A stretch of DNA of 64,000 nucleotides, from the NCBI GenBank assembly GCA_030267965.1, contig BRYA01000036.1, forward strand, positions 1 through 64,000, given 5' to 3'. Made by a program: the position numbers and the translations under genes. Position 1 is the first letter of the stretch. Every line of letters begins with the position of its first letter. This document shows, in pieces, positions 42,616-53,100 of this stretch. The notes under the pieces are model-generated. The model was not told where the DNA came from. It made no database searches and saw nothing but the letters and a program-made list of their open reading frames with translations. Source of the DNA: Triparma columacea (lineage: Eukaryota; Sar; Bolidophyceae; Parmales; Triparmaceae).

Positions 42616-42664
42616 AACCAACAACAAATTATCTGCATTATGTGATATGTATCTCTATCTCAAT

Positions 42665-44029
42665 CTACCGCCCGACGCGTCTATTCTTCTTCCTGATCCT
42701 TACATCAATCCTCCCTATCCTCCACCCCTCCCTGAACTTGCCTAGGTCCCTATCGATCCTTTCCCTGAGTCTCTTAATCTCCCCCAGCACAATATTCCTC
42801 TGTCCCCCCTTATCAACCTCCAGCGTCACGTCCACCACCTTCTCCTTGTCCCTGGCGGATACGGCGTAGCCTAGGATGTAGGGGATCTCCTTGTTGAGGC
42901 CCTTGAAGCAGTGCTCCTTAACGATCTCTGTGCAGGCCGTGGTGAACCAGTCTGCGGAGATGGAGGAGTGCTGATCGTAGGCCGCGTACCACTCGTCGTC
43001 ATCATCATCGTCATCGTCATCATCGTCATCGTCGTCGTCGTCATCGTCGACGTAATGATCGTTGTTATGTTCTACATGATCACCCCCCCCCCCAACCTCC
43101 ACAGCCTCCACAGCCTCCACAGCCTCCTCCAGCCCACTCTCCCTAACAAACTCCTCAAACTCCTCCCAAATCTCGTCCCCAAAGTCCCCCTTCCTATCCC
43201 TAAAGTACTCCCCCCCCCCTTCCTCCCTTGTCGTTTTGTTCTTAATAAAGTTCAATATATCCTCGACACCTTCACCCTTCCTAGAGTCTGTATAAAAAAC
43301 CTCCACCGCTCTTTCCCCCCTCCCGTCAATTCCCCCCAGCATATCAGCAGCTTCCAAAAGCTGTAACTTATCCTTAACCCTATCAACCTTATTAACAACA
43401 TACGCAACATCATCGAACCCCTCCCCAACGAGGTTTGCTACGTTAGTAACGTTCTCACGAAGCCAGTTGTCTGGGTTTTTCTTACTCATCCTGCATACCC
43501 TAGAACCGTCAACAACGTGGAGACCAAGTCTATACCCTCCCCCACCTTCAGATAACGATGATAATACATGTGACATCGTTGCAGGGTTACCTTTTATATC
43601 TCTCACCCCCCCACCTCCTGTCTTGGTTTTACTACCCCCTCCACCTTTCTTCCTTGTTCTTACAGTCCCCCCATCGTCAGTTAAACCAGGTGTATCAACA
43701 ACGTCAACATCACCCCAAGGATACTCTAAAGTAGCCCTAACTTCTGATCTTGTCGTGTGTACTTTTGGTGATATCGCGGATATACCGTAGGATGTATTGA
43801 GGGAGAGGAGAGCTAGGGAACGGAGGAGAGAGGATTTACCGGAGTTCGGGGAACCTAGGAGTGATATTGTGGGAGGAGGACGGGGAGGACGGGGTGGACG
43901 TGAAGTAGAGAAGGTGTGGGAGATAGTGTTTAGGTAGAATGTGGAAAGGGGTTTGAGGGGATGTTGTTTGAGGGCATTTGAGGGAGTTTGAATGGAACGT
44001 TGTAGGGTATATATAGTTCGTAATGTCAT
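42665..44029 (-). CDS. Era-family GTPase with KH domain (mitochondrial or plastid)
   Basis: An intronless 454-residue protein. A basic presequence with no acidic residue ('MTLRTIYTLQRSIQTP') suggests an organelle, probably mitochondrial. G motifs: P-loop 'LLGSPNSGKSS' (59-66), 'SAISPKVHTTRSEV' (the Era G2 SPKxQTT pattern, with H), 'VVDTPGLTDDGG' (about 112-115) and 'YVVNKVDRVKD'. The C-terminal KH domain has 'RNIVLGEIKRLRERID' and 'LGKFREGWRIGRIDVRI', matching Era's RNA-binding end. Era binds small-subunit rRNA late in ribosome assembly. A poly-Asp run of 18 residues (GAT/GAC codons, near residues 335-355) lies between the two domains, which is not typical of Era. Confidence 0.85.
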   Translation of the reverse strand: MTLRTIYTLQRSIQTPSNALKQHPLKPLSTFYLNTISHTFSTSRPPRPPRPPPTISLLGSPNSGKSSLLRSLALLSLNTSYGISAISPKVHTTRSEVRATLEYPWGDVDVVDTPGLTDDGGTVRTRKKGGGGSKTKTGGGGVRDIKGNPATMSHVLSSLSEGGGGYRLGLHVVDGSRVCRMSKKNPDNWLRENVTNVANLVGEGFDDVAYVVNKVDRVKDKLQLLEAADMLGGIDGRGERAVEVFYTDSRKGEGVEDILNFIKNKTTREEGGGEYFRDRKGDFGDEIWEEFEEFVRESGLEEAVEAVEAVEVGGGGDHVEHNNDHYVDDDDDDDDDDDDDDDDDDEWYAAYDQHSSISADWFTTACTEIVKEHCFKGLNKEIPYILGYAVSARDKEKVVDVTLEVDKGGQRNIVLGEIKRLRERIDRDLGKFREGWRIGRIDVRIRKKNRRVGR

Positions 44030-44254
44030 TTTGAGTGGTTTTTTATCGGGTGTCGTTGAGTGTGAGGAGATAAAATGGAGTCTGAAGGAAGAATTGACGA
44101 GGTGGATTGAGGAAGTGATGGCTTTATATACCCCTGTTGCCGCTTATTTCAACCTTAATTCACACTATGGATTTAACTTTATACTATTAACTTATATGTA
44201 ATTTAGAACTCTCTTACTAGACGTATTTTGAAAGAAATGAAAAAATGGAAAAAA

Positions 44255-44545
44255 GCAAAAAAAGCAAAGAGATTGGGACCAAGGGACCAAATGGAAAAAA
44301 GACCGAAAAATCGGTCCGGTCCGGTCCGGTCCTGGTCTTTTTTGGGACCGTACCAGGACCGGTCCTGTTGTTTCAGAACAGTCTTTTTTTGTCCTCGACG
44401 GACCACTCCGAACGGTCCTTTTTTAGTACTTTTTGTCCTTTTTTGGTCTTTTTTGCTGAATTCACGCTGTCAGGGACCAGTAAGGACCGATAGGACCGGG
44501 ACCGGGACCGGACCGGACCGGACCAAAAAAATTCTCACACCCGGA
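44255..44545. repeat. Foldback repeat of GGTCC / GGACC units with internal hairpins
   Basis: Reading left to right, the unit GGTCC is repeated at about 44312-44333 and its reverse complement GGACC at about 44485-44525. The two arms can pair over about 200 bases. Inside the left arm there is a 9-base-pair hairpin (GGTCCTGGT...ACCAGGACC, 44329-44361) and a small stem (GACCGA-AAAA-TCGGTC). T-runs (TTTTTT) follow several units. No gene was found in 44030-44849. Confidence 0.8.
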
Positions 44546-44849
44546 CCGCACAAACCCAATCTCTGAAAAAAGGTGGAAAGCTCAAAAAAAGATCAAACAA
44601 ATCGGAAACAAACAAATTCCAGCCCATTCCTCAAAAAGGCATTTCAGCACGAATCTACGTAAAATCGATACAACAGCCCCCATAATACTCCCCTTATCCC
44701 AAAAACACACCAATAACATCACATTATCAAAAGAAGAGAGAGAAAACAACCCAACAATCAACCCCATCTCGTAAACCATCCCCTCCACCTCTCCTTTCCC
44801 CATCATACCAAACGCTTGACGCACATTTAACACATTCCCCCTCCACATA

Positions 44850-47607
44850 ATGTCAAGAACAGTGAACACCTACGACGGTCCCCCTCCAGCTGGTTACATT
44901 CCTGGAAAAGGTCGTGGTGCCACTGGTTTCACGACCCGTTCCGACGTAGGTTCCGCTTCCACTCTCGCCGGCGACGATGGTGGTGAGCAGTATGGGGACG
45001 GTGACGAGGAGGCTGATAAGATATACGCGGCTATTGATGAGAAGTTAAAGGGAAGACATAGTAAAAGGAAAAGGGAGAAAGCAGACGAGGATAACGACGG
45101 GAAGATTTCTGACCAGTTCAAGGACCTTAAGAGTAAGCTCGCAACAGTAAGCGAGGCGGAGTGGGCGAGCCTACCAGACGTTGGGGACAGGAGTCTAAAG
45201 TACAAGCAGGTAAAGCGCGCTGAGATCTTCACACCCTTAGTAGACAGCATAATGGCCGACAACGCATCCAAGATTCGGGGTGACACCGAGTCCGTCCTAA
45301 AGGGTGATGCTGGTGGTGGGTTGGAGAGCATGGTTGGGGGTATGGCGTCCGCAAGAAACAAGGTAATAAGCATGACGTTGAACAACATATCAGACAGCGT
45401 AGGTGGCCAGACAGTCGTGGACCCAAAGGGTTACATAACAAGCCTAGCAAGTCAACGCGTTATCGGGGACGGGGAGATCGGGGATATTAAAAAGGCTCGA
45501 CTCCTCCTAAAGTCCGTCCGCGACACGAACCGTACCCACGGCCCCGGCTGGATAGCCGCAGCCCGCGTGGAGGAGTACGCGGGTGACTTGAAAAAGGCCA
45601 GGCAGATCATTAGGGAGGGTTGCTCGCAGTGCACGAAGAGCGAGGACGTGTGGCTGGAGGCTGCTAGACTGGCGGTTAATAAGGAGGTCGGGAAGGGCAT
45701 TGTTGCGCATGCGATTAGCGGGATACAGGGGAGCGTTAAACTTTACCTAAAAGCCGCCGAGATGGAGGACGCCGTAACAGCCAAGAAGACGGTGCTTAGG
45801 AGGGGCATCGAGGCTGTCCCTAACAGCGTGAGACTATGGAGAGCGGCGATAGAACTCGAGAACAAGGACGACGCGAGGGTCATGCTGGGGAGAGCGGTGG
45901 AATGCGTACCGGATAACCTTGACATGTGGCTTGCGCTTGCGAGACTTGAGACGTACGGGGAGGCTAGGAAGGTGCTTAATAAGGCGAGGAAGAAGCTGCC
46001 GGGGGAGGTTAAGGTCTGGATTACGGCAGCGAAACTTGAGGAGGGACAGGGGAAATTTGACCTTGTGGATAAAATTATCGCTAAGAGCGTAGGGGCGCTT
46101 AAGGATGTCGTCAAGAGGGACACATGGATGGAGGAGTCCGCAAAGTGCGGTGAGGGTGGGGCTGAGGAGACTGGGTGCGCTATCGTTAGACACGCCATTG
46201 GACTCGGGGTGGAGGAGGAGGACAGGATGAGGACTTGGGAGGGGGACGCTAAGGGGTTCGAGGAAAGGGGTATGTGGAGGCTCGCAAGGGAGACGTGGAG
46301 GGTCGTGAGGAGGGAGTTCGGAGGGAAGAAGAAGGTATGGATCAAGAGCGTGGAGATGGAGAAGGAGGGAGGGAGCAGGGAGGAGATGGAGAAAATACTA
46401 CACGAGGGAGTGGAGAGGGTGCCGAAGGCAGAGGTGCTATGGCTCATGCTCGCCAAGAGCCAGTGGGTTAGCGGGAGCGTCGAGCAGGCCCGGGGTGTCC
46501 TAGCCCGTGCCTTTGAGGCGAACCCTACGAGCGAGAACATCTGGCTGGCCGGGGCGAAGCTTGAGATGGACGAGGGGGAGTGGGAGAACGCGAGGGTCAT
46601 GCTGAGGGAGGCGAGGGGGAAGGTCGACAGCAGGGGGGTGTGGATGAAGAGCGCGGTGCTGGAGAGGGAGAGAGGGAGGTACGAGGAATGCCTGGAGTTG
46701 CTGGAGGAGGGGGTGAAGAAACACGGGGACGCGTGGAAGGTGAGAATTTATAAGGAAGGGAGGAGGGAGGAGGGAGGAGGGAGGAGGGAGGAGGGAGGAG
46801 GGAGGAGGGAGGAGGGAGGAGGGAGGAGGGAGGAGGGAGGAGGGAGGAGANNNNNNNNNNNNNNNNNNNCCCCCCCCCCCCCCTCCGCAGCTTTATGTAA
46901 TCGGGGGTCAGGTCTGCAGCGACGACCTCTCCGGCAGGGAGGAGGATGGTCGGTCGTGGTACGAGAGGGGCATCAAGGAGTGCGGCGGCGGTCCCGGCGG
47001 TGTGATCCTCTGGATAGGAGTCGCCAGGCTCGAGGAGAGGCTCGGCAGGATCGGGAAGGCCAGGAGCCTGTTGGAGCTCGGGAGGCTCAAGAACAAGGGG
47101 AGCGACAGACTGTGGCTGGAGAGCGCGAGGCTCGAGAGGAGGATCGGGAACGACGAGGGGGCTAATAAGGTCATGGCTATGGGGCTTAAGGAGTGCCCCA
47201 AGAGCGGACTACTATGGGCGGAGGAAATCAAGACGGCAAAGAAGGTAGACCAGAAAAGGATAAGCATGGACGCCATTAAGAACTGCACGGACGACGTCAG
47301 GGTCGTGTGCGCGGTGGCACTACTCTTCGTGGCGGAGAGGAAGTACGTCAAGGCCAGGAAGTGGTTCCTGAGAGCCACGGTTTTGGACCCGAGCTACGGG
47401 GACGCGTTCGTTGACTGGTACGAGTTTGAGGCGGGACTGGTGGGGGGGGGAGGGAAGGAGGGGAAGGAGGCGAACAAGGTTCTTAAACTATGCGAGGAGA
47501 GGGAACCGAGGTATGGGGAGAGGTGGGTCAAGGTCAGGAAGGGGATGGGGAACTTGAGGAAGGGGGTTGGGGAGGTACTGAAGATCGCAGCGGGGGTGGA
47601 GGCATGA
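44850..47607 (+). CDS. PRPF6: Pre-mRNA-processing factor 6 (PRPF6/Prp6)
   Basis: Two exons, 44850-46739 and 46891-47607, join in phase 0 to 868 residues (human about 940). The PRP1 N-terminal domain begins 'TYDGPPPAGYIPGKGRGATG' and 'FTTRSDVGSA', as in PRPF6. The rest is an array of HAT repeats: 'THGPGWIAAARVEEYAGDLK', 'SEDVWLEAARLAVNKEVGK', 'PNSVRLWRAAIELENKDDAR' and 'TSENIWLAGAKLEMDEGEWE'. PRPF6 bridges U5 and U4/U6 snRNPs in the tri-snRNP. The intron contains a GGAGGGA minisatellite (46754-46850) and a 19-base gap, so its length is uncertain, but the donor (AAGGTGAGA) and acceptor (CCGCAG) flank it and both exons are complete. Confidence 0.95.
46754..46890. repeat. GGAGGGA minisatellite and assembly gap in PRPF6 intron
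   Basis: About 97 bases of tandem (GGAGGGA)n-like unit, then an N block at 46851-46869, then a C homopolymer to the acceptor. It lies entirely within the single intron. Confidence 0.9.
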
Positions 47608-47706
47608 GGGTAGGGTAGGGAGTGGGGATAAAAAAACACTGGAAGAGTTCATTATCACAACAACAACAATAATTTCTATTCGGTCTCTATACACGCCTTC
47701 CGGCTG

Positions 47707-48161
47707 TCACCAGAACCATCCCTTGTTCTTCCTTTCTTTTATGTGAGCACCAGCAGTGAAGCCCTTATCCTCCTTCCTTTCCTTCTTTTCACCCACAGCC
47801 TCAACCTTATACCCGTACCCCAGCTGCGCGGTTGTGGGGGAGGGGGGTAAGATGATCTTCTTTGATTTTAATTTCGAGTGTTCTTCGGGGCAGCGCCACA
47901 AATGAGTTTGGTAACCCCCCCACCCCCATCCCCACCTCTTGCCTCACCTCCTCCAGTGGCGTGTCTGCCATGAGTGCGTTGTCCTGCCTGCACTTTAGGT
48001 AAACCTTGCTCTGGTCCTGGCACTTGTGGTGAACCCCCTTGCTAGCTCTTAGGCACTTTTTGTACGTTTCCATGTAGGGCTTACAGGAGGCGAAGTGATC
48101 GAGAGGGAAGATACCGTTTATAGGAGGCTTAGGCTTCTGCTTTGAAGCTGAGAAATGCGAC
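47707..48161 (-). CDS. COX19: Cytochrome c oxidase assembly protein COX19 (5' exon not resolved)
   Basis: Two exons are clear: 48161-47948 and 47823-47707. The first encodes 'PPINGIFPLDHFASCKPYME' and the twin CX9C helices C-KPYMETYKK-C and C-QDQSKVYLK-C, followed by 'RQDNALMADTPLEE'. The second encodes 'LGYGYKVEAVGEKKERKEDK' and a basic tail. The 'F-PLDHF' start and 'LG-F/Y-G' after the last helix identify COX19, which delivers copper to Cox1 assembly in the intermembrane space. There is no in-frame ATG in exon 48161-47948, so a short first exon lies between 48162 and about 48400. I could not fix it; a candidate ATG near 48294 does not give the right phase. Confidence 0.85.
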
Positions 48162-48633
48162 CTGAAAGAACGGGGAGGGATGGAGCAGGAGAGGAATGGA
48201 GAGGAATGAGGGGGTGTTATTAGATACGGAGGGTGTAATAGTTGTTAATATATTAGTTCAGGGGCTAAGCAATCTGAAAATAAGGGTTACGTACATTTTT
48301 AGCTGCCAAAATTGAGGCAAATAAAATTGAGTTTCCAATTTTGTTTCAATTAATTCCATTTGACCCAATCAAGAACGTTGATACGCACAAACATCTACAC
48401 CTACACATCTATTCAATATCTACAACACATCTAAGTCTACTTATACGTTCAAAAAAGCAGTAAAGCCTACAAAATACTCAAACTTCCTCCCACTCGACCT
48501 CTTCCTCATCTCCATCGTCTCTATCGTCTCCATCGTCTCCATCCTCTTCTCCCGCTTCTTCCTCGTCTTCCTCTCTCCTATCTCGTCCCCTTCCCCAACT
48601 CTTTTTCCTTTCCTTCCCCCCCCAATCAACCAA
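48162..48633. other. Intergenic region holding the COX19 first exon and ARL2 upstream region
   Basis: Moderately AT-rich near 48235-48430 with a CT-rich stretch at 48480-48560. It should contain the unresolved first exon and promoter of COX19 (minus) and the promoter of ARL2 (plus). I saw no other gene. Confidence 0.5.
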
Positions 48634-49194
48634 ATGGGTCTCCTTTCAATAATCCGCAAGGTAAAATCAAAGGAGCGTGAGTGTCGTCTCCTAATCCTCG
48701 GTCTCGACAACGCCGGAAAGACCACCATACTAAAGTCCTTCAACGGCGAGGACATAAACACAATCTCCCCCACCCTAGGTTTCAACATAAAGACCCTAGA
48801 GCACAGGGGTTACACACTGAACTGCTGGGACGTTGGGGGACAGCAGACCATCAGGAGCTACTGGAGGAACTACTTCGAGAGCACTGACGGGGTCATATGG
48901 GTCGTCGACAGCGCTGACACTGTCAGGCTAGGAGACTGTAGGAGGGAGCTTTTGGAGTTGATGGGTCAGGAGAAACTTGCGGGTGCAAGCCTTATGATAT
49001 TCGCAAACAAGCAGGACCTGAGAGGCGCCATGAGCAAGGATAAGATCAGGGAGGTGCTAGGGCTGGACGGGGTGGAATTCGAGAACAGGCACTGGGGGAT
49101 CTTTGGATGCTCAGCGGTCACGGGGGAAGGACTACTTGACGGGATGGACTGGATGACGGAGGATATCAGTGGGAGGATATTCATGCTTAGTTGA
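48634..49194 (+). CDS. ARL2: ADP-ribosylation factor-like GTPase ARL2
   Basis: An intronless 186-residue protein, standard length for ARL2. All G motifs are intact: P-loop '[15 protein letters not shown]', switch I '[14 protein letters not shown]', '[20 protein letters not shown]', '[12 protein letters not shown]' and '[16 protein letters not shown]'. The '[20 protein letters not shown]' start and '[12 protein letters not shown]' are typical of ARL2, a regulator of tubulin folding and of cargo release from PDE6D/UNC119. Confidence 0.95.
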   Translation: MGLLSIIRKVKSKERECRLLILGLDNAGKTTILKSFNGEDINTISPTLGFNIKTLEHRGYTLNCWDVGGQQTIRSYWRNYFESTDGVIWVVDSADTVRLGDCRRELLELMGQEKLAGASLMIFANKQDLRGAMSKDKIREVLGLDGVEFENRHWGIFGCSAVTGEGLLDGMDWMTEDISGRIFMLS

Positions 49195-49312
49195 AGGGGG
49201 AAGGGGGGGGGGGAGGTAGGATATCATTGTATAGAAATATAGCCCCAAACAAACTACAACTAAAATTCCAGCTGTAAAAACACTTCATTTGGGGTTTCTC
49301 CCCCCCCTCCTT

Positions 49313-49732
49313 CTACCATCTCCTCCTCCCTCCCCCTCCCATGAGTTCGTATATCCTCCCTCCAATCCATCCTCCTCCCACCCCTGCCATGACTCTAAAA
49401 ATCCCTTCGCTAAATCTGCAGTTAATACCCACGATACCTTCTATACTATCGTCGAACGAATCAATTGCATTCATTACAGTGATCCTATTTTCCCTCAGTT
49501 TAAGCTTTTCTTTAGTAAGCGTAATAGCATCTTGTATAAAAACACCCCTCTCCATACCTCCCCCCCCCCCTCCTCCTGCATTGTAGCATTGTTCTATCAT
49601 GTTGTCCACGGTTGAATACACTTGTACTACGTCCTCGACGACGTTATCTTTGCATTGCTTAGCGGGGATTCTTGTGGAGAAGTAATAACCGAATGATAAA
49701 GTTAAGATGGGACGAAGTAGGGGGGGAGACAT
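49313..49732 (-). CDS. Short hypothetical protein, Cys/Gly-containing
   Basis: A 139-residue frame with an ATG at 49732. A short hydrophobic start ('LLRPILTLSFGYYFS') could be a weak anchor. Helical middle segments follow ('DNVVEDVVQVYSTVDNMI', 'DAITLTKEKLKLRENRITVM') and a Gly-rich end ('VMAGVGGGWIGGRIYELMGG'). A poly-glycine run interrupts it. I know no family. It could be a real small organelle membrane protein or a chance frame. Confidence 0.4.
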   Translation of the reverse strand: MSPPLLRPILTLSFGYYFSTRIPAKQCKDNVVEDVVQVYSTVDNMIEQCYNAGGGGGGGMERGVFIQDAITLTKEKLKLRENRITVMNAIDSFDDSIEGIVGINCRFSEGIFRVMAGVGGGWIGGRIYELMGGGGRRRW

Positions 49733-50152
49733 GGGGATAAGGGGAGAGGGAAGACTATATGGAAAAGGATGGGGTACAAGGTTCTATGTTGGAGTGGTAG
49801 CGATTGAAGGGAGCGGGGAAGGGTTGAATTGAAGACGGATTCGAAATTTGGAATTTTGGAATGTGTCGAAGAACGAAGCGAGGAAGAGCAAATGTTTTGC
49901 AACAGCAAATTTAAACAGAGTTCTTTCACCTCACATCGTTCCCTGTAAGTATCTCGATCCATGTGTTGGGAAATACGGGATCGTCGATAATAATAGCGCA
50001 CCAAATGGGCGAGAGTGGGCAATAGTCCCAATCAAATTTCCCAATATGATCCTGAGCTCGGTGGAAGCGAGAAAAGCACTTGCAGTTGAAAGCAACCCTG
50101 CATAACGACTTACCCCCATTCCCCCCCCAAACACTCTTCACGTCTCTCAGAG
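49733..50152. other. Intergenic region upstream of the receptor-like gene
   Basis: About 420 bases of mixed composition between the divergent hypothetical gene and the start of the receptor-like gene. Short frames near 49848-50105 encode nothing recognisable. It should contain the promoter of the receptor-like gene. Confidence 0.5.
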
Positions 50153-53100
50153 ATGTCTCACATTTGCCTAATCTTTTGGGCCTGCTTAGTCCTAGTCGGA
50201 GGGAGGTCGTTGGCTTCGGCGAATGTGGTCGATATGACCGGGCTGTTCAACAAGGTCAGTAATGGAGTGTGTACCGGCTGTAACACTGGCACCTCCATCA
50301 TGGCGAATGGTGGCACTACGATTCTAGCTGTTAAAACGTATAAATGTCCAGATGGGACTTGTGCAACCAGTGGCACCATGCTGATCACGAATGACTTGAA
50401 TGGAGAGGTCAAGTGTGTGGAGGACAACGCAAGCTGTGTGTTGGACGGAGAGAATGCAAGAAGAGGGTTGGGTACGTATGGAACTGGGAGTGGTACACTT
50501 ATTCTCCGAGCTCTCACCTTCGACAAGGGGTATACTAATATGGGTGGAGCGGTTTGGATTGAGGATGGTGCTATAATGGACTTGGAGCTCTGCGTCTTCT
50601 CCAACAATAGAGCTACAGATAGTACTTATGGAGGTGGAGCAATTTTTCTTCAGGGTAGTGGAACTTCTGTCAATCTTTACGCAACAAGCTTTAACGGAAA
50701 CACAGCTGACTCAGGAACCGGTGCTGATATTTACAGCTACTCATTTGGTTCACCAACCATCTTCATCCACAGTACGTGCCCTGCTCCCTACTCCTTCAGC
50801 ACTCCAACCCAAGGTAAGACGAGAATGAGGATTCTGTAGTCTGGTCGGGTAAACCCACAACTAACTCCATGGCACTACTCTGCACCAATTCCTATTCCCT
50901 TCCCTTTCCTCTCAGGGTCCGCTTTGGATACTCACGGCACCATAGGGGGCAGTAAAAACTCCTTCACAGATTGCGGGGTTAGTGTGGTCGATATGAACGG
51001 GCTGTTCAACACGGTCAGTAATGGTGCAAATACCTACACTGGCAACTCCATCATGGCGAATGGTGACACTGCGGTTCTAGCTGTTCGGTCGTATAAATGC
51101 TCAGATGGGACTTGTACAAGTAGTTATACCATGCTGTTCACATATAACTTGTATGGAGAGATCATATGTACACTGGACGATGCGAGCTGTGTGCTTGATG
51201 GAGAGGACGGAAGAAGACTCATCTGGTTGGACGGAACTGGGAGTGGCTCACTTACCCTCAGGGCTCTCACTTTTTACAAAGGAAGTGCATCTGCTGATTA
51301 TGGCGGAGGGGTTTACGTTAAGGCCGGCTCAGTCATCATTCAGCTTTGTGTCTTCTCGAGCTGTAACTCTATAGAAAATTGGACTATTTTCGGTTACTCA
51401 TATGGGGGCGGAGGGCTCTTTGTCATGGAAGGTAGTGGTACCACCACCGTCGATTTCTACGGAACGAGTTTCAGCGGAAACGGTGCAAACTCAAACAACG
51501 GTGATGATATTTACAGGCATGCCGGGACGGTCACCATCCATAATACGTGTCCTTCTCCCTATTCATCCGGTTCTCCAACCAAAGGTTAGTGTTAAGAATG
51601 GGATGGGATAGAATATACGGAACCTCCCTTCACACCCAAATATTCACTTTACGTACTATTCTCACGAATTCACCCACCTCCCCCTCTCCCCCCGCCGTAG
51701 GTTCCGCTTTGGACACTTATGGCACCGTAGGAGGAACTAAATTCTCTTACACAGAATGCAGTGGCCAACCATGCGTAGCCAGCAGCTCCTCCTCCGATGA
51801 TGGTACCGACGGGAACTTCTACTGCATCAATGGAGGAGATATTGGGGGGACCTTCGTCCCCGGTCAATCCTTTTGCACCTGCACTTCCTGCGACTCAAAC
51901 TACAGGGGTACGAACTGCGCCACCTGTGCTGTTGCAGGCTACAGTGGCCCCACCTGCACCGCCGATCCTTGCGTCGCTACAAGCACCTCCACCGATGACG
52001 GCACTGACGGCAACTTCTACTGCATCAACGGGGGTAGTATTGGCGGCAACACGGGCTCCTGCACCTGCACTTCCTGTAACATGGGCTCTGAAGGTGTTAA
52101 TTGCGCAACTTGCACGGCACAATTCACTGGTTCTGACTGCGCAACTTGTATTGCAGGCTACAGTGGTTCTGACTGCACAACTGCTGATCCCTGCGTCGCT
52201 ACAAGCACCTCCACCGATGACGGCACTGATGGTAACTTCTACTGCATCAACGGGGGTAGTATTGGCGGTAACACGGGCTCCTGCACCTGCACAGGCTGTG
52301 ATGGATATAGTGGTCTAAATTGCCAAACAGCGGATCCCTGCCGAGCCGTCTCCAACACCGCAGCCGACGGATCTGATGGAGACTTCTACTGCATTAACGG
52401 AGGAAGGTAAGGAACTGCACTGATTTATATAATACGGAATGTCACGAAATACAATCCTAACACTGCCTTGCCTGTGTCTTGCGCCTTGCAGCATCGGAGG
52501 AACGACCGGGTCCTGCACATGCACGTGCGCGACAGGCTATGCTGCGCCAAGCTGTGCGACTTGTGCCGCAGGCTATAGTGGAGCTGGTTGTTCTGCTGAT
52601 CCTTGCGTAGCCACTTCAACCTCCACAGACGATGGTACTGACGGCAACTTCTACTGCATCAACGGGGGCAGCATTGGAGGCACTACGGGATCATGCACCT
52701 GCTCATGCTCCTATATTGGCTTCGCCGCCCCCAATTGTGCTGGGTGTGCCACCGGCTATAGCGGAGGTTCATGCATCCCCGATCCTTGCGTAGCCACTTC
52801 AACCTCCACCGATGACGGCACCGATGGGAACTTTTACTGCGTCAATGGTGGGACCGTTGGAGGAACGACTGGCTCTTGCACATGTACAGGTTGTAATGCA
52901 AATTTTGTAGGCAACAACTGCGAGGTGAGGATGGGGAAGAATTAGAGCAGCACGATTTAAAACACCCCCCATGCTTATCTATCCTTAACAACAAAAACAA
53001 AAAAACTCACAATTTACACGTTCGTTTTGCTTCTCGTGTAGACGCTCATCTGCCCAGTGGGTCAATACGCAAAAGACGGAGAAAACGTCTGCTCGACTTG

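Noticed and set aside
41520..42638. Two long minus-strand frames across the LRR protein
   Set aside because: They are Pro/Ser-rich, antisense to the Gly/Lys-rich insert of a gene whose LRR motifs are clear on the plus strand.
44582..44869. A 95-residue hydrophobic minus-strand frame
   Set aside because: It overlaps the start of PRPF6, has no family features, and lies over the PRPF6 promoter.
45743..46600. A 285-residue minus-strand frame over PRPF6
   Set aside because: It is antisense to HAT-repeat coding sequence and is Ser/Leu-rich without domains.
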